A stretch of 64,000 nucleotides of DNA, taken from assembly GCF_016464705.1 (NCBI RefSeq), contig NZ_JAEHOB010000002.1:310001-374000 (forward strand), read 5' to 3'. This document shows, in pieces, positions 33,318-42,349 of the stretch. Every line of letters begins with the position of its first letter. Position 1 is the first letter of the stretch. Source of the stretch: Qaidamihabitans albus. Lineage in GTDB: Bacteria; Actinomycetota; Actinomycetes; Mycobacteriales; Pseudonocardiaceae. The notes beneath the pieces were generated by a model. It was not told where the DNA came from, made no database searches, and worked only from the letters and a program-made list of their open reading frames with translations. Made by a program: the position numbers and the translations under genes.

Positions 33318-33329
33318 TAGATCGCTCTA
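33318..33329. promoter_or_regulatory. TetR-type operator
   Basis: TAGATCGCTCTA is a palindrome with TAGA/TCTA arms, the common form of TetR/LmrA-family operators. It lies in the 57-nt divergent gap. A -10-like TAGAAT (33344-33349) is 7 nt before the TetR ATG, suggesting leaderless, autoregulated expression. Confidence 0.6.
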
Positions 33330-33356
33330 GCGTGAGAGTAACGTAGAATCGTGCAC

Positions 33357-33935
33357 ATGGCGAGCACGAAAGAGCGGATCATGACGGCGAGCGCGGAGCT
33401 GTTCCGCCGCAACGGCTACACGGGAACCGGCCTCAAACAGATCGTCTCGGCGGCGAACGCTCCCTTCGGCTCGCTCTACCACTTCTTCCCCGGCGGCAAG
33501 GAACAGCTCGGCGAGGAGGTCCTGCGCACCTCCGGCATGGCCTATATCGGCCTGTTCGACCTCCTCATCAAGCCCGCTCCGGACCTGGTCAGCGGAATCG
33601 AGGCGTTCTTCGCCGCCGCGGCCGACACGCTGGAGGAGACCGACTACGCCGACGCCTGCCCCATCGCCACCGTGGCGCTGGAGGTCGCGAGCACCAACGA
33701 GACGCTGCGGCAGGCCACCGCGGATGTCTTCACCGCGTGGATCGAAGCCGGCACCGAGGGCTTCGCGCGGTTCGGGCTCGGCGAGCAGGCCGCCCGCGAC
33801 CTCACGATCGCCGTGGTCACCGGACTCGAAGGTGCCTTCGTGCTCAGCCGCGCGCTGCGCAGCACCGAGCCGCTGGCGGTCGCCGGTGCCGCCGCGGTCG
33901 CCGCCGCACGCGAGGCCCTCGCCCGCGGGGAGTGA
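33357..33935 (+). CDS. TetR-family regulator (LmrA/YxaF type)
   Basis: This 192-residue repressor has the N-terminal HTH STKERIMTASAELFRRNGYTG, TGLKQIVSAANAPFGSLYHFF, followed by PGGKEQLGEEVL. The GSLYHFFPGGKEQL phrase and the ACPIATVALEVAS C-terminal segment belong to the LmrA/YxaF subgroup. The ATG at 33357 is favoured over the GTG at 33351 by the -10 spacing. It probably represses itself and the divergent hydrolase gene. The ligand is unknown. Confidence 0.87.
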   Translation: MASTKERIMTASAELFRRNGYTGTGLKQIVSAANAPFGSLYHFFPGGKEQLGEEVLRTSGMAYIGLFDLLIKPAPDLVSGIEAFFAAAADTLEETDYADACPIATVALEVASTNETLRQATADVFTAWIEAGTEGFARFGLGEQAARDLTIAVVTGLEGAFVLSRALRSTEPLAVAGAAAVAAAREALARGE

Positions 33936-33966
33936 GCAGTCGCGCGACGCCGCCTGCGGGGCCGGG

Positions 33967-34347
33967 TCAGCGGCGCGACGCGAGGTAGGCCCGCCAGTCG
34001 CCGTGCGCGGTGATGTCCACCAGCCCGGGATCGTCCACAGCGGACGCCCGCAGCACCGTGGCGAGGCACGCGGCGCCGTCGGCCAGCTCGATCACGCCGA
34101 GCTCCAGCTCCGCCGGTTCGGCGGGCAGCAGGTGCTCGCGCAGGACGGCCAGCGGGAGGTCGTAGACCTCGCCGTGCACGCTGCCGCCGCCCGCGCCGAC
34201 CTCGTACATCGCGGGGAAGCGGTCGGCCACCGAGAAGTAGCGGTACCGGGGCGCCGAGCGCGCGGCACCCACCAGCGGCGCGTCCCGGAGCAGGTCGTGC
34301 AGCGGGCCGCCGCGCATGGCGCTGCCGTTGAGGAACATCAGAGCCAT
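33967..34347 (-). CDS. Stand-alone allophanate-hydrolase C-terminal-domain-like protein
   Basis: The 126-residue protein resembles the gamma-glutamylcyclotransferase-like C-terminal domain of allophanate hydrolases (MALMFLNGSAMRGGPLHDLL, RYRYFSVADRFPAMYEVG, VHGEVYDLPLAVLREHLLP, ELELGVIELADG). In AtzF-type enzymes this domain supports urea-derived allophanate cleavage, yet here there is no amidase domain. Its ATG lies inside the end of the upstream azgA gene (10-nt overlap), so it is coupled to a purine permease. Role unknown. Confidence 0.65.
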   Translation of the reverse strand: MALMFLNGSAMRGGPLHDLLRDAPLVGAARSAPRYRYFSVADRFPAMYEVGAGGGSVHGEVYDLPLAVLREHLLPAEPAELELGVIELADGAACLATVLRASAVDDPGLVDITAHGDWRAYLASRR

Positions 34348-35780
34348 GCCGTGATCCCTTCGATCGCGAAGTAGAGTCCGAACACCGCCGCCAGAAAGCC
34401 GAGCAGCCAGCCGACCTCGCCCGGCTTTCCCTTGCACAGCTTGATCACGACGAACGCGATCAGCCCGGCACCGATGCCGTTGGTGATCGAGTAGGTGAAC
34501 GGGATGAGCGCGATCGTCAGGAACGCGGGAATCGTGAAGTCGATGTCGTCCCAGGGAATGCGGCGGCACTGGGCCATCATCATCCCGCCGATCACCACCA
34601 GCGCCGGTGCGGCCGCCTGCGCGGGCACCACCGCCGCGAGCGGGGTGAGGAACAGGGTCGCGGTGAACAGCCCGCCGGTGACCACGCTCGCCAGCCCGGT
34701 CCTGGCGCCCTCGCCGACCCCGGCCGCCGACTCCAGGAACACGGTGTTCGGCGAGGAGCCGGTGAACCCGCCGGCCACCGCGCCGAGCCCGTCGGCGAAC
34801 AGGATGCGCCCCATGCCCTCGACCTTGCCGTCCTTCACCAGCCCGGCCTCCTGCGAGACACTCGTGATGGTGCCCATCGCGTCGAAGAACCCGGACAGCA
34901 CGAGGGTGAACAGGAACACGCACGCGGTCACCGCGCCTGCCGAGGCGAAGCCGCCGAGCAGGTCGATCTGGCCAAGCAGCCCGAAGTCGGGGCTCGCCAC
35001 CACCCGCTCCGGCACGTTCGGCTCGACCAGTCCCCAGCCCCCGACCTCGAACGCGGAGTTGACGACCACCGCCAGCACCGTCGCCCCGAGGATGCTGATC
35101 AGCACCGCGCCCGGAACGGCCCGGCTGACCAGGATGATCATCAGCAGCAGGCCGACGCAGAAGATCGCGATCGGCCAGCCGGTCAGGTGCCCGTCCACGC
35201 CCATCCGCACCGGCACCGTCGAGTTCGCGGCGTCGGGCGTCCTGGTGACGAAACCGGCGCTGACCAGGCCGACGAGTGCGATGTAGAGGCCGATTCCCAC
35301 GGTGATCGCCGTCTTCAGCGCCAGCGGGATCGAGTTGATGATGCGTTCCCGGATTCCCGACACCGCCATCAGCACGATGCAGAACCCCTCGACGACCACC
35401 AGCCCGAACGCCTGGCCCCAGGTCATGGTCGGCGCCATCTGGAAGGCCACGATGCCGTTCACGCCGAGCCCGGCCGCCAGCGCGAGCGGGGCGTTGCCGA
35501 TCAGTCCCATCAGGACGGTGGTCACGCCTGCGGCGAGCGCGGTCGCCGTGGTGACCTGCTCGGTGGTCAGCCGCACGCCGGTGATGTCGGTCGACGCGCC
35601 GAGGATGAGCGGGTTGAGCAGCACGATGTAGCACATCGCGACGAACGTGGTGACGCCACCGCGGACCTCGCGGCCGATCGTGCTGCCCCGCGGCGAGATC
35701 CGGAACATCCGGTCCAGCGCGGACGCGCCGGACTCGGGTTCGGGATGCTGCGGGGGACGGTCCGTACGCAACTGGGTCAT
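34338..35780 (-). CDS. AzgA-type guanine/hypoxanthine permease
   Basis: The 480-residue transporter has about 12 membrane segments and AzgA signatures: GREVRGGVTTFVAMCYIVLLNP, LAAGLGVNGIVAF, FGLVVVEGFCIVLM, the central FFDAMGTITSVSQEAGL with conserved Asp, and GEGARTGLASVVTGGLF. AzgA proteins import hypoxanthine, guanine or adenine with protons. The ATG at 35780 is used; another lies 12 nt upstream. Its location beside xanthine dehydrogenase fits purine salvage and breakdown. Confidence 0.9.
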   Translation of the reverse strand: MTQLRTDRPPQHPEPESGASALDRMFRISPRGSTIGREVRGGVTTFVAMCYIVLLNPLILGASTDITGVRLTTEQVTTATALAAGVTTVLMGLIGNAPLALAAGLGVNGIVAFQMAPTMTWGQAFGLVVVEGFCIVLMAVSGIRERIINSIPLALKTAITVGIGLYIALVGLVSAGFVTRTPDAANSTVPVRMGVDGHLTGWPIAIFCVGLLLMIILVSRAVPGAVLISILGATVLAVVVNSAFEVGGWGLVEPNVPERVVASPDFGLLGQIDLLGGFASAGAVTACVFLFTLVLSGFFDAMGTITSVSQEAGLVKDGKVEGMGRILFADGLGAVAGGFTGSSPNTVFLESAAGVGEGARTGLASVVTGGLFTATLFLTPLAAVVPAQAAAPALVVIGGMMMAQCRRIPWDDIDFTIPAFLTIALIPFTYSITNGIGAGLIAFVVIKLCKGKPGEVGWLLGFLAAVFGLYFAIEGITAWL

Positions 35781-35799
35781 GCCGGCCTCCACCTCGTCA

Positions 35800-35822
35800 T
35801 GGACACAGTGGACACAGTGGAC
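35800..35822. repeat. TGGACACAG tandem repeat upstream of azgA
   Basis: TGGACACAG is present twice in tandem followed by TGGACT, 20 nt upstream of azgA. It resembles the TGGACACTG run inside glnD. It may be a regulatory or slippage-prone sequence; function unknown. Confidence 0.6.
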
Positions 35823-35858
35823 TCCTCGTCATGGGCGGCAGCGGGCGCGCGCCACCGT

Positions 35859-35925
35859 CGTGAGTGCGTACGCGACCCGGTTGCGGGTGTCCCGCAGGAC
35901 ACGGCAACTCGCCTACGCACTCACG
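35859..35925. repeat. Dispersed inverted repeat, family 1, copy 5
   Basis: CGTGAGTGCGTACGCGA (35859-35875) faces TACGCACTCACG (35914-35925), with a divergent 38-nt centre containing a GTGTCC...GGACAC stem. It lies 16 nt after the end of the xanthine dehydrogenase operon and before azgA on the same strand, a terminator position. Confidence 0.75.
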
Positions 35926-35940
35926 AGCGTGGGGTGCGGC

Positions 35941-38148
35941 TCAGGTGCCGGTGATGTGCTCCGGGCGCACGGGCACCCGGTCGAGAGCCCGGCCGGTGGC
36001 CGCGCGGATCGCGGCGACGACGGCGGGCGTGGACGAGATCGTCGGGGGTTCCCCGACGCCGCGCAGTCCGTAGGGCGCGTGCGGGTCGGCCAGTTCGAGC
36101 ACGTCGATGTTCATCGGCGGCATGTCGAGCACGGTCGGGATGAGGTAGTCGGTGAACGACGGGTTGCGGATCACGCCGCCCGCGATCTGGATCTCCTCCA
36201 TCACGGCCAGCCCGAGGCCCTGAGCGGAGCCGCCCTGGATCTGGCCGAGCACGGCTTGCGGGTTCATCGCCTTTCCGACGTCCTGGGCGCAGTCGAGCGC
36301 GACGACCTTGACCAGCCCCAGTTCGGTGTCCACGTCGACGACCGCGCGGTGCGCCGCGAAGCCGTACTGCACGTGGGCGTTGCCCTGCCCGGTCACCGGG
36401 TCGAGCTCCTCGGTGGGCCGGTGCCGCCACTCGACCGTCTCGTCGAGCACCTTGTCGCCGAGGTCGCTCGGGGAAAGCGCACCCAGCGCGTCACGGACCT
36501 TGAGGCACGCGGCGCGCACCGCTCCCCCGGTGACATAGGTCTGCCGGGACGCGGACGTCGATCCCGCGTTGCCGATGGTGGTGTCGGTCGGCTCGATGGT
36601 GACCCGCTCGACGCCCAGCTCGGTGCGCACGATCTGCTGCAGCACCGTGACCAGGCCCTGCCCGACCTCGCACGCCGCCGTGTGCACGGTCGCCGCGGGC
36701 TCGCCGCCGACCACCTGCAGCCGCACCCGCGCGGTCGAGTAGTCGTCGAACGCCTCGGAGAAGCAGATGTTCTTGATCCCCACGGCGTAGCCGACGCCGC
36801 GCACGACACCCTCGCCGTGTGTGGTGTTGGAGACCCCGCCGGGCAGCCGCCGCAGGTCCAGCTCGCCGCCGGGCTCCGTCGGCAGCGGCATGGCGCGAAG
36901 GCGGCGCAGCAGTTCGGCGACCGGTGCCGGCGAGTCCACCACCTGCCCGGTCGGCATGCTCGTGCCCTCGGCCATCGCGTTGCGCGTGCGGACCTCCACC
37001 GGGTCGAGCCCGCACGCGTCCGCGAGCTTGTCCATCTGCGACTCGTATGCGAACGCGGCCTGCACCGCGCCGAACCCGCGCATCGCGCCGCACGGCGGGT
37101 TGTTCGTGTAGACGCCCCAGCAGTCCACGGCGGCGTGCGGCACGTCGTACGGCCCGACGCCGAGCGTGGCGGCGTTGGCCACCACCGCGCCCGTCGAGGA
37201 GGCGTAGGCGCCGCCGTCCAGGAAGATCCGCGCCCTGACGTAGCGGAGCCTGCCGTCGCGGTCGGCGCCGTGCTCGTAGTGCAGCACCGCAGGGTGCCGG
37301 TGCACGTGCCCGTAGAAGGACTCCTCGCGGTTGTAGACCATCTTCACCGGCTTGCCGGTGTGCAGCGCGAGCAGGCACGCGTGCACCTGGATCGACAGGT
37401 CCTCCCGGCCGCCGAAGGCGCCGCCGACCCCGCCGAGGGTCAGCCGCACCTTGTCCTCCGGCAGGCCGAGCGCCGCCACGATCTGCCGCTGGTCGACGTG
37501 CAGCCACTGCGTTGCGACGTAGAGGTCGACGCCGCCGTCCTCGGCGGGCACGGCGAGCCCGGACTCCGGGCCTAGGAACGCCTGGTCCTGCATCCCGACC
37601 TCGTAGGTGCCGGTCACGACGACCTCGGCACCCTCCGCGGCCGCCGCCGGGTCGCCCTTGCGGATCGGCACGTGCCGCACGACGTTGCCGCCCGGGTGCA
37701 GTTGCGCGCCCTCGCCCGCCACCGCGGCCTCCGAGTCGGTCACCGGTTCGAGCACGGTGTAGCCGACCGTGATCCGCTCCAGCGCGCGGCGCGCCGTCTC
37801 GGGATGGTCGGCGGCGACGACGGCGACCGGTTCTCCCTGGTAGCGCACGACGTCCTCGGCCAGCACGGGCTGGTCGGCGTGTTCGAGGCCGTAGCGGTTG
37901 ACGCCGGGCACGTCGGCGTGGGTCAGCACCGCGTACACCCCGGGCAGCGCCAGCGCGGCGCCGATGTCGATGCCGGTGATGCGGGCGTAGGGGTGCGGGC
38001 TGCGCAGCGTGGCGCCCCACAGCATGTCCTCGTGCCACAGGTCCGAGGAGTAGGCGAACTCGCCGCGCACCTTCATCGAGCCGTCCGGGCGCTGCGGGCT
38101 CGTGCCGACTCCGGCCTGGCTCACGCGGTTCTCGGTCGAAGTGCTCAT
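35941..38148 (-). CDS. Xanthine dehydrogenase, molybdopterin-binding subunit
   Basis: This 735-residue large subunit carries the Mo-pterin active site for hypoxanthine and xanthine oxidation to urate. Motifs include DGSMKVRGEFAYSSDL, MQDQAFLGPESGLA (Gln contacting Mo), GGVGGAFGGRED, CGAMRGFGAVQAAFAYESQM, and the catalytic Glu in YGLRGVGEPPTISS near residue 700. Length is normal for the separate subunit form. It is the last gene of a leftward operon; the deaminase stop abuts its ATG with no gap. Confidence 0.92.
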   Translation of the reverse strand: MSTSTENRVSQAGVGTSPQRPDGSMKVRGEFAYSSDLWHEDMLWGATLRSPHPYARITGIDIGAALALPGVYAVLTHADVPGVNRYGLEHADQPVLAEDVVRYQGEPVAVVAADHPETARRALERITVGYTVLEPVTDSEAAVAGEGAQLHPGGNVVRHVPIRKGDPAAAAEGAEVVVTGTYEVGMQDQAFLGPESGLAVPAEDGGVDLYVATQWLHVDQRQIVAALGLPEDKVRLTLGGVGGAFGGREDLSIQVHACLLALHTGKPVKMVYNREESFYGHVHRHPAVLHYEHGADRDGRLRYVRARIFLDGGAYASSTGAVVANAATLGVGPYDVPHAAVDCWGVYTNNPPCGAMRGFGAVQAAFAYESQMDKLADACGLDPVEVRTRNAMAEGTSMPTGQVVDSPAPVAELLRRLRAMPLPTEPGGELDLRRLPGGVSNTTHGEGVVRGVGYAVGIKNICFSEAFDDYSTARVRLQVVGGEPAATVHTAACEVGQGLVTVLQQIVRTELGVERVTIEPTDTTIGNAGSTSASRQTYVTGGAVRAACLKVRDALGALSPSDLGDKVLDETVEWRHRPTEELDPVTGQGNAHVQYGFAAHRAVVDVDTELGLVKVVALDCAQDVGKAMNPQAVLGQIQGGSAQGLGLAVMEEIQIAGGVIRNPSFTDYLIPTVLDMPPMNIDVLELADPHAPYGLRGVGEPPTISSTPAVVAAIRAATGRALDRVPVRPEHITGT

Positions 38149-39483
38149 CTACAGCCTCCCGCTCGCCGCACGCAGTTCCCTGGTGATGGCCGCCTCGTCG
38201 GCGGTGCGCAGCTCCCCGTCGGCGACCACGGTGCGACCACCGGCGAGCAGTGCCCGCAACGGCGGCGTGGCACCGAGCACGAGCGCGGCCACCGGATCGG
38301 CGATCCCGGCATGGGCGAGCCCGTCCATCCGCCACACGGCGATGTCCGCGAGCTTGCCCGGCTCCAGCGAGCCGATCTCGTCCTGCCTGCCGAGGCAGCG
38401 TGCGCCGCCCATCGTGGCGAGCCACAGCGCCTCACGGACCGTCAGCGCCTGCGGGCCGCCGCGCTGGCGGGCCTGCAGCAGCGCCTGGTGCAGTTCCTCA
38501 CCGAGCCCGCCGGACTCGTTCGACGCCGCGCCGTCCACGCCGAGGCCCACCGGCGCACCGGCTTCGATCAGCTCGCGCACCGGCGCGATGCCGGTGCCCA
38601 GCCGCCCGTTGGAGGTCGGGCAGTGCGCGGAGCCGGTGCCGGTCGCGCCGAGCACGCGGATCGCGCCGGGCGCGAGGTGCACGGTGTGCGCGAGCCACAC
38701 GTCGTCGCCGAGCCAGCCGAGCCGCTCGGCGTACTCGGCGGGGGTGCAGCCCACCTCGGCAAGGCACTGCCGCTCTTCGTCGATCGTCTCGGCGAGGTGG
38801 GTGTGCAGCCGGACACCCTTGCGGCGGGCCAGTTCGGCGGCCTCCTTCATCAGCCGCTCGGTGACCGTGAACGGCGAGCACGGCCCGGCCGCGATCCGGA
38901 TGCGCGCGTTCGGCGCCGGATCGTGGTGGGTGTCGATCGCGTGCTCGGTGCCCAGCAGCGCGGACTCGACGTCCTCCACGAGGTTGTCCGGCGGCAGCCC
39001 GCCCTCGGAAACCCCGCGGTCCATCGATCCGCGCACGATGTGCCCGCGCAGGCCGATCCGGCCGAACGCCGAGACGAGCGCGTCGACCTGGTCGCCCGCG
39101 TCGCGCGGGAACACGTAGTGGTGGTCGGCCACGGTGGTGCAGCCGGTCAGCGCCAGCCGGGCCAGGCCCGCGGTGGCCGCGGCGTGCGTGATCCCGGCGT
39201 CCAGCCTGCCCCAGATCGGGTAGAGCTCCACCAGCCACTCGAACAGCGTGGAGTCGGCGGCGAGCCCCCTGCTCGCCCACTGGTAGAGGTGGTGATGGGT
39301 GTTGACGAGCCCGGGCGTCACCAGGCAGCCGGTGCCGTCGACGCGGGTGTGCGCACCAGCGGGTGCCGGGCCCTCGCCAACAGCGGTGATCCACTCGCCG
39401 TCGACCACCACGTGACCGCTGCGGTACTCGATGCCCGCCGCGTCCACCGTGGCGATGGCGGCGTTGTCGATGACGATGCTCAT
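38149..39483 (-). CDS. 8-Oxoguanine/guanine-type deaminase
   Basis: The 444-residue amidohydrolase has metal motifs VNTHHHLYQWASRG (HxH), VRLHTHLAETIDEERQ (His, Glu), a His after WLAHTVHLAPG, and GLGVDGAASNESG (Asp). This arrangement places it in the AtzA/TrzN-like group that includes 8-oxoguanine deaminase. Acting before or beside xanthine dehydrogenase, it would turn guanine or 8-oxoguanine into xanthine or urate. It lies between the iron-sulfur and molybdenum subunit genes and overlaps the former by 4 nt. Confidence 0.85.
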   Translation of the reverse strand: MSIVIDNAAIATVDAAGIEYRSGHVVVDGEWITAVGEGPAPAGAHTRVDGTGCLVTPGLVNTHHHLYQWASRGLAADSTLFEWLVELYPIWGRLDAGITHAAATAGLARLALTGCTTVADHHYVFPRDAGDQVDALVSAFGRIGLRGHIVRGSMDRGVSEGGLPPDNLVEDVESALLGTEHAIDTHHDPAPNARIRIAAGPCSPFTVTERLMKEAAELARRKGVRLHTHLAETIDEERQCLAEVGCTPAEYAERLGWLGDDVWLAHTVHLAPGAIRVLGATGTGSAHCPTSNGRLGTGIAPVRELIEAGAPVGLGVDGAASNESGGLGEELHQALLQARQRGGPQALTVREALWLATMGGARCLGRQDEIGSLEPGKLADIAVWRMDGLAHAGIADPVAALVLGATPPLRALLAGGRTVVADGELRTADEAAITRELRAASGRL

Positions 39484-39950
39484 GAGCCCTCCGTGGCGAG
39501 CGCCGCCGAGCGCACCGCGTCCAGGATCTTCTCGTAGCCGGTGCAGCGGCACAGGTTGCCGGCGAGGGCCTCCCTGATCTCCTCGTCGCTCGGGTCCGGC
39601 ACGCGGCCGAGCAGGTCGTGCGCGGCGACCACGAGGCCCGGCGTGCAGAAGCCGCACTGCACCGCACCGTTGTCCACAAAGGACTGTTGTACCGGGTCGA
39701 GCCGGTCGCCATCGGCGAGCCCCTCGACGGTGCGCACCCGCCTGCCCTCGGTCTGCCCGGCCGCGACCAGGCACGAGCACACCGGCACGTCGTCGAGATA
39801 CACCGTGCACGAGCCGCATTCGCCCTGCTCGCAGGCGTTCTTGGAACCGGGGAGGCCGAGTCGCTCGCGCAGCACGTAGAGCAGGCTCTCCCCCGCCCAG
39901 ACGTCGTCGGCCTGCTTGCTCTCCCCGTTCACCGTCACGTTCAGGCGCAC
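39480..39950 (-). CDS. Xanthine dehydrogenase, [2Fe-2S] subunit
   Basis: The 156-residue electron-transfer subunit holds two [2Fe-2S] clusters: the plant-ferredoxin-like set CEQGECGSCTVYLDDVPVC and the second set QCGFCTPG with GNLCRCTGYEKI. The start is a GTG at 39950, inside the end of the FAD subunit gene (10-nt overlap), which matches the family N-terminus RLNVTVNGE. It is followed by the deaminase with an ATGA overlap. Confidence 0.93.
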   Translation of the reverse strand: MRLNVTVNGESKQADDVWAGESLLYVLRERLGLPGSKNACEQGECGSCTVYLDDVPVCSCLVAAGQTEGRRVRTVEGLADGDRLDPVQQSFVDNGAVQCGFCTPGLVVAAHDLLGRVPDPSDEEIREALAGNLCRCTGYEKILDAVRSAALATEGS

Positions 39951-40810
39951 GACTTGCCCCTCTCCTGGTGGTCGTTCCACGCCCAGGTCAGCGTGCGCCG
40001 CGCGAGCACGGCGAGGGCGTGCCTGCGGTACGCGGCGCTGCCGCGGACGTCGTCGATGGGTTCGGTCGCCCCGGCGACGAGTTCGCCGAAGCGCCGCTTG
40101 AGCGAGTCCGGCAGCGCGCCGGGCGTGTCCCACGGCAGCTCCGCGGCCAGGAACCGTTCCGCCTCGGACGCGCGGCGCGGCGTCGGCGCGGCCGAGCCGA
40201 TGGCGGCCCCCACACCGGCCCGTTCGGGATGCAGCACCAGCGCGAACGCGCAGACGGCGATGACCATCGCGTTGCGGGTGCCCACCTTGGCGAACTGCTC
40301 GAGGCCACGCGCCGCGGGCAGGCGCACAGCGGTGATCAGCTCGTCCGGGTCGAGGGCGTTGCGCTTGACGCCGGTGTAGAACTCCTCGGCGGGAACGAGC
40401 CGGGTGCCGCGCACGGAGGCGACCTCGATCCGGGCACCGGCCGCGAGCAGCACCGGGTGGGTGTCGCCCGCGGGCGACGCCGCGCCGAGGTTGCCACCGA
40501 CCGTGCCGCGGTTGCGGATCTGCGGCGAGCCGACGGTGCGCGCGGCCATCGCGAGCCCGGGCAGCGTGTCCCCGAGCTCGGCGATGATCCTGGTGTACGG
40601 CACACCGGCGCCGAGCACGACCTGACCGTCCGTTATGGACCATTCGGCGAGCGCGCCGATACCGGTGAGGTCGAGCAGCGCCTCGGGACGGCGGTGGTCG
40701 AAGTTGAGCTCGACCATGACATCGGTACCGCCCGCGAGCGGGACCGCGCCGGGCCGCTCGGCCTTGACGGCGAGGGCCTCGTCGAGAGTGGCGGGGCGGA
40801 GGAAGTCCAA
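39941..40810 (-). CDS. Xanthine dehydrogenase, FAD-binding subunit
   Basis: This 289-residue CO-dehydrogenase-flavoprotein-type subunit transfers electrons from the clusters to NAD. It contains AVPLAGGTDVMVELNF, the FAD loop TVGSPQIRNRGTVGGNLGAASPAGDT, and ITAVRLPA. A TTG start at 40810 is proposed because AGGAG lies 6 nt upstream and the family sequence (DFLRPATLDEALAV) begins there; no ATG or GTG in frame is so well placed. It is first in the operon and divergent from pucR. Confidence 0.88.
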   Translation of the reverse strand: MDFLRPATLDEALAVKAERPGAVPLAGGTDVMVELNFDHRRPEALLDLTGIGALAEWSITDGQVVLGAGVPYTRIIAELGDTLPGLAMAARTVGSPQIRNRGTVGGNLGAASPAGDTHPVLLAAGARIEVASVRGTRLVPAEEFYTGVKRNALDPDELITAVRLPAARGLEQFAKVGTRNAMVIAVCAFALVLHPERAGVGAAIGSAAPTPRRASEAERFLAAELPWDTPGALPDSLKRRFGELVAGATEPIDDVRGSAAYRRHALAVLARRTLTWAWNDHQERGKSCA

Positions 40811-40908
40811 CGGAATCTCCTGAGATCGGGTGTGTTCCAGTACACAACCCGGGCGCTGCCCCGGCAACGGCGGCGGGACATGAAACAAGGGGCAGCGCGG
40901 ACGAGGGT

Positions 40909-40928
40909 GTTTGTGCTTTCCTACAAAC
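40909..40928. promoter_or_regulatory. Candidate PucR operator
   Basis: GTTTGT and ACAAAC form a perfect inverted repeat with an 8-nt centre, ending 2 nt before the pucR ATG at 40931. A second, weaker repeat TGTGT...ACACA lies nearer the xanthine dehydrogenase start (about 40829-40844). Both are in the divergent pucR-xdh region. Confidence 0.45.
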
Positions 40929-40930
40929 CC

Positions 40931-42349
40931 ATGACGCTCGTGCGGACGCTGCTCGGTATCCCGGAGCTCCGGCTACGCCTCCGGAGCGGCGAGGACCTGC
41001 TCGACCGTGAGGTCAGCCGGATCTACGTCACCGAACTGCCGGACCCGAGCCGCTATCTCTCGGCCGGGGAGCTGGTGCTCAGCGGACTGCTCTGGTGGCG
41101 CGAGCCGGGAGACGCCGAACAGTTCGTGGCCGCGCTCGCCCGGGCGGGTTGCGCAGCGCTGGCGGCATCGGGCGCGGACTCCGGCGGCATCCCGGACGAC
41201 CTGGTGGCGGCCTGCGTGCACCACCGCGTCCCGCTGCTCGAGGTGCCACCCGACCTCTCGTTCGCGGTGATCACCGAACGGGTGGTGCTCGCGCTGGCCG
41301 CCGAGTCGGAGGGCGCCCGCAAACGCTTGCTCTCGGCCGCGGCCGAGGGCGCCTCGCTGCCCGCGCTGCTCGCGCACGGAGCCACCGAGCTCGGCACGGA
41401 CTGCTGGGTGGTCTCGGCGACCGGCCGGGTCGTCGCGGGCAGCGCTCCCGGGCCGCCCCGGCCGGGCACGGTGCTCTCGATCGGCGGCAGGCACGCGGTG
41501 CCGTGGGTGCTGGCCGTGGACGGCGAGCCGTCACCCGGTGCGCTGGAGGTCGCCGAGGAGCTGGCCGGGCTGGCCGGGCTGGCGCGCTCCCGCGAGGACG
41601 ACGTGCGGGCGGCGGGTATGCGGGTCGCCGCGCCGCTGATCCGGCTGCTCGCCAGCGGCAGCGCGGATCCGGCCACCGCCTTCTCCTCGACCGGCCTCGG
41701 CACCGACGCGCAGCTGCGGGTGCTGCTCGCCCGCACGCCCGACCCGCACGTCGGTGCCGAACTGCTGGGTGAGCTGCTCGCGGAGCACCCCGGCGCGGTG
41801 TTCGTCGGGGAGGCGGACGGCGACGCTTACGCGCTCGTGGAGACCAGCGGCAGCTGGCCGGAGGACTGGGCGGCGACCGCCACCGAGACGCTGTCCGGAC
41901 TCGGCCCGCCGCGCCCGGCGGGGCCCGTCCTCATCGGCGTCGGCGGCCCGGCGACGGTGTCGGGCCTGCGCGGCGCCGCCGAGGAGGCGCGCCAGGCCGT
42001 GCTCGCGGCCGCGCGGCGGCAGCGGCGGGTCGCCGTGGTGTCCGGTGAGGAGATCGGCGTGCACCGGTTGCTGGTCGGCGGCGCGCCGGACGCACTGCGG
42101 ACGGCCCTGCGCGAGCGCGTGCTCGGCAGGCTGCTCGACTACGACGACGGCCAGCACACGGATCTGGTGCACACCGTGCGGGTGTACCTGGAATGCTCGG
42201 CCTCTCCCGCCAAGGCGGCGAAGGCGCTGCACGTGCACGTCAACACGCTGCGCTACCGGATCGCCCGGGCGAGCGACCTCCTCGGCGTCGACCTGACCGA
42301 CTTCCGCGACCAGGTCGACGTCTACCTGGCGCTGCTCATCGAGGGCTGA
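40931..42349 (+). CDS. pucR: PucR-family purine catabolism regulator
   Basis: The 472-residue protein begins with a PucR domain (MTLVRTLLGIPELRLRLRSG, IYVTELPDPSRYLSAGELVLSGLLWW) and ends in the CdaR/PucR-type HTH (HTVRVYLECSASPAKAAKAL, VHVNTLRYRIARASDLLGVDL). Members activate urate and xanthine degradation genes. I prefer the ATG at 40931 because the domain starts there, although an ATG at 40880 is in frame. It is divergent from the xanthine dehydrogenase operon, its likely target. Confidence 0.88.
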   Translation: MTLVRTLLGIPELRLRLRSGEDLLDREVSRIYVTELPDPSRYLSAGELVLSGLLWWREPGDAEQFVAALARAGCAALAASGADSGGIPDDLVAACVHHRVPLLEVPPDLSFAVITERVVLALAAESEGARKRLLSAAAEGASLPALLAHGATELGTDCWVVSATGRVVAGSAPGPPRPGTVLSIGGRHAVPWVLAVDGEPSPGALEVAEELAGLAGLARSREDDVRAAGMRVAAPLIRLLASGSADPATAFSSTGLGTDAQLRVLLARTPDPHVGAELLGELLAEHPGAVFVGEADGDAYALVETSGSWPEDWAATATETLSGLGPPRPAGPVLIGVGGPATVSGLRGAAEEARQAVLAAARRQRRVAVVSGEEIGVHRLLVGGAPDALRTALRERVLGRLLDYDDGQHTDLVHTVRVYLECSASPAKAAKALHVHVNTLRYRIARASDLLGVDLTDFRDQVDVYLALLIEG

